A stretch of DNA of 64,000 nt from Glaciihabitans tibetensis (GTDB taxonomy: Bacteria; Actinomycetota; Actinomycetes; Actinomycetales; Microbacteriaceae). Position numbers and translations under genes: made by a program. Below, in pieces: positions 62,159 through 64,000 of the stretch (positions within the stretch are counted from its first letter, which is position 1; every line of letters starts with the position of its first letter). A model generated the notes under the pieces. That model searched no databases, had not been told where the DNA came from, and worked only from the letters and a program-made list of their open reading frames with translations. Location of the stretch: positions 308,167-372,166 of the forward strand of contig NZ_PVTL01000004.1 of assembly GCF_003003265.1 (NCBI RefSeq), given 5' to 3'.

Positions 62159-63668
62159 CGGAGACGCCTTCTGCCGCAGCGGAATCAGTCGCGGCGGAAT
62201 CAGTTTCGTCAGGCCCTGAAACTTCACTCGCTGCATCCGTTTCTTCGATTGGTTGGTCGTCTTCTGTAATGCCCTCGAGGTCGACTTCGCGCACGTCCTC
62301 AAGCTCGACCTTGAGATCGTCTTCGTTGTCGTCTTCGTAGTCGTCTTCGTAGTCGTCTTCGTAGTCGTCTTCGTAGATATCGATGGTCTCGCCATCAATG
62401 CCGAGGTCGCGCTGGTCAACCGCTTCCTGAGCGGTGTCGGCGTGTGCCCACCAGACCGCAGCGTCCTGCTCGCGACCGAGATCTTCGAGGCAGGTCGCGT
62501 AGGCCGCAAAGAGGTCGGGCGAGTACGAAAAGACGTGGGTCGGGTCGAGCTGCGGAATAGTGACTTCCTGCAGCGCTGCCTTGGCGTCGCCCTGGTCAAG
62601 GCGCGCGCCGGACATCGCGATCGCGAGTTCCACCTGCACAGGAACGGACAGCTTCGACTTGGGGATGCTGCGAGCGAGCTCCAACGCCTTGTCCGGCCGG
62701 CCCAACGCACGCTCACAGTCGACCATCAGGGGAAGCTGGTCGTCGCGCCCGGTGATCCTGCGGTGCGTTCGCAGCTCGCGCAGGGCAAGAGCGTAGTCTC
62801 CGGTTGCGTAAGCGGTGATGGCGAGGGTCTCCCGGACCACACCGATACGACCGGCGCGGCGGGCAGCGGAAACAGCATGAGCATGCGCGAGCGTCGGGTC
62901 GGACTCGATCAGGCGCGCTGCCATAGCCAGGTGCTTCGCCACTCCCTCGGCATTGTCCTTCGCGAGCGTCTTGAGCTCGTTTCGGGCAACACGGTCCAGT
63001 TCGTCGGGCAGGACGTCTTCCGGAATGACCGGGTCGTCGTGCCGGCTGCGCACACTGCGGGTGTTGAACGGATCGCGGTCTTCCCACTCGGCGGCCGCGG
63101 CGGCATTAGCGGCGGCGTTGCTCGCTCCCGCCTCCTTGTTTCCTCGTGCGGGGGCTCCGCGATCGGTCCAGAGTTTTTTGCCGTCACCGCTGCGTGCGGG
63201 GCGAGCACCACGAGCGGCACGGTCCCGATCTGAGGTGGGACGACCGGGCTGTCGGTCGCTCGCGCGCGCGGGACGGTCAGGACGGTCCGGACGATCGCTG
63301 CTCGGGCGATCACTGCTCTGCCGAGCAGGACGGTCGCCACCATACGTACGCGCGGGACGGTCGTCGCTGGAGCGAGCAGGGCGCTGTTCGCTGGCGCGAG
63401 CAGGGCGGTCACCGTTTGACGGGCGAGCAGGGCGGTCATCGCTGGAGCGAGCAGGGCGGTCACTGCTAGTCGACCGGGCGGGACGCTCGCCGCCGGTACG
63501 GTCGTTGTTGCGGGCGGCGCGCTCGTTGCTGCGCGTGGTGTTGCGATCGGGGCGATCGGGGCGATCTGGACGGTCTGCACTCGCACGGTCTGCACTGCTT
63601 GCACGGTCCGGACGATCTACACGGTCCGGACGATCGGCACGGTCCCCGCGTTCGGTTGGATCGCTCAT
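62148..63668 (-). CDS. TPR-containing protein with charged repeat tails
   Basis: A 506-residue protein in three parts. Residues 1-190 are a disordered Arg/Asp/Pro stretch of RPDR, RPAR and SSDDRPAR units. Residues about 220-410 are tetratricopeptide-like helices (LAMAARLIESDPTLAHAHAV, LAITAYATGDYALALRELR). The tail is acidic, with DYEDD repeated four times and more. A charge-paired scaffold binding nucleic acid or ribosomal proteins is possible, but that is a guess. It is the first gene of the minus-strand operon, just after the rRNA operon. Confidence 0.88.
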   Translation of the reverse strand: MSDPTERGDRADRPDRVDRPDRASSADRASADRPDRPDRPDRNTTRSNERAARNNDRTGGERPARSTSSDRPARSSDDRPARPSNGDRPARASEQRPARSSDDRPARTYGGDRPARQSSDRPSSDRPDRPDRPARASDRQPGRPTSDRDRAARGARPARSGDGKKLWTDRGAPARGNKEAGASNAAANAAAAAEWEDRDPFNTRSVRSRHDDPVIPEDVLPDELDRVARNELKTLAKDNAEGVAKHLAMAARLIESDPTLAHAHAVSAARRAGRIGVVRETLAITAYATGDYALALRELRTHRRITGRDDQLPLMVDCERALGRPDKALELARSIPKSKLSVPVQVELAIAMSGARLDQGDAKAALQEVTIPQLDPTHVFSYSPDLFAAYATCLEDLGREQDAAVWWAHADTAQEAVDQRDLGIDGETIDIYEDDYEDDYEDDYEDDNEDDLKVELEDVREVDLEGITEDDQPIEETDAASEVSGPDETDSAATDSAAAEGVSDER

Positions 63669-63866
63669 CGCGGCTCACTCCCCCGCACCCATTCGGTGCT
63701 GCTCTGCTGTTGATTTGTTGGGTGTTGATTTGTTCGGTGTTGATTTTGTTAGGCGGATGCCACGGCGTCGACATTAGCGCCGCCTGAAAGCATCTCGTAT
63801 CTGACCATTGTCCCTTACGGAACGAGAAACGACGCACTAACCAACCTGCGCCGTGTGTTAAAGCGG
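63669..63866. promoter_or_regulatory. Promoter region of the conserved operon with 15-bp triple repeat
   Basis: This 198 bp gap must hold the promoter of the long minus-strand operon. It contains three 15-bp units (gctgttgatttgttg, ggtgttgatttgttc, ggtgttgattttgtt) at 63706-63750. No clear -10/-35 pair can be assigned with confidence. Confidence 0.5.
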
Positions 63867-63893
63867 AATGGCCACCCCGGTGGGGTGGCCATT
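63867..63893 (-). terminator. rRNA operon terminator
   Basis: AATGGCCACCCC and GGGGTGGCCATT form a perfect 12-bp stem with a 3-base loop, 18 bp behind the 5S rRNA 3' end on the minus strand, followed by CCGCTTTAA. Confidence 0.85.
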
Positions 63894-63910
63894 CACTGGT
63901 GATGCAAAGT

Positions 63911-64000
63911 AAGTCCGGCGGTGTCCTACTCTCCCACAGGGTCCCCCCTGCAGTACCATCGGCGCAGAGAGTCTTAGCTTCCGGGTTCGGAATGTAACCG
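63911..64000 (-). rRNA. rrf: 5S rRNA, partial
   Basis: On the minus strand the window begins inside a 5S rRNA: CATTCCGAACCCGGAAGCTA, then GATGGTACTGCAGG and GGGAGAGTAGGACACCGCCG, ending near 63911. About 90 of ~120 bases are present; the 5' part lies beyond 64000. Confidence 0.95.

Noticed and set aside
61154..62716. Extended 520-codon form of the HAD phosphatase
   Set aside because: The added ~186 codons are Lys/Thr/Arg-rich shadow of the acidic TPR tail; the ATG at 62158 gives the normal family length.

Overview
The window is high-G+C chromosomal DNA of an actinobacterium, most likely a member of the Microbacteriaceae (Micrococcales). The support is the gene order 5S rRNA - TPR protein - HAD phosphatase - tlyA - nadK - recN - pyrG - Nudix - xerD - parA - scpA - scpB - rluB - tyrA - cmk - der, the SCO1664/DUF3090/MSMEG_4193 trio, two DUF222 (13E12-type) proteins, frequent GTG starts and many overlapping stop/start codons.

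Region by region. 1-7.7 kb: a truncated DUF222 gene behind a LexA-like box, an acyl-CoA ligase, a lipoprotein, a DEAD-box helicase and a PadR regulator whose operator-like palindrome recurs at a small membrane protein gene. 7.9-14.6 kb: a Pls/PosA-type membrane peptide synthetase whose adenylation pocket reads as lysine-like, overlapping by one base an M1 zinc aminopeptidase, with a phosphopantetheinyl transferase next door. This looks like a locus for making and trimming an epsilon-poly-lysine-like polymer. 14.7-22 kb: housekeeping and accessory genes, including a GH26 lipoprotein with an MFS transporter, RidA, ArfB, the actinobacterial trio and a DUF808 membrane protein. 22-34.2 kb: a complete C-P lyase operon (phnG-H-I-J-K-L-DUF1045-M-N-D-C-E) with divergent phnF and a shared palindromic operator. 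34.3-39.4 kb: a patchwork of an SRPBCC protein, an alpha/beta hydrolase with transposase and hydrolase debris beside it, a pentapeptide-repeat protein, and a DHA2 exporter with a divergent TetR regulator and paired operators. 39.4-43.2 kb: a retron-type reverse transcriptase, a membrane TPR-like protein, two gene-poor gaps and tRNA-Pro(GGG) with a duplicated flank. 43.3-47.3 kb: Nudix, M18 aminopeptidase and an HNH/DUF222 protein. 47.5-63.7 kb: the conserved chromosome-maintenance operon, all on the minus strand. The window ends inside a 5S rRNA gene.

A theme running through the window is short tandem repetition (7-20 bp units) at gene ends. At several loci the first repeat unit contains the stop codon of the gene, and further copies, each often with its own stop-like triplet, fill the space to the next gene. 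In other genes 12-18 bp in-frame repeats lengthen N-terminal or linker regions (PhnG, SCO1664-like, PhnE, RidA, DUF222, reverse transcriptase, PhnI, TPR protein). This pattern is seen directly in the sequence; its cause is not known from here.
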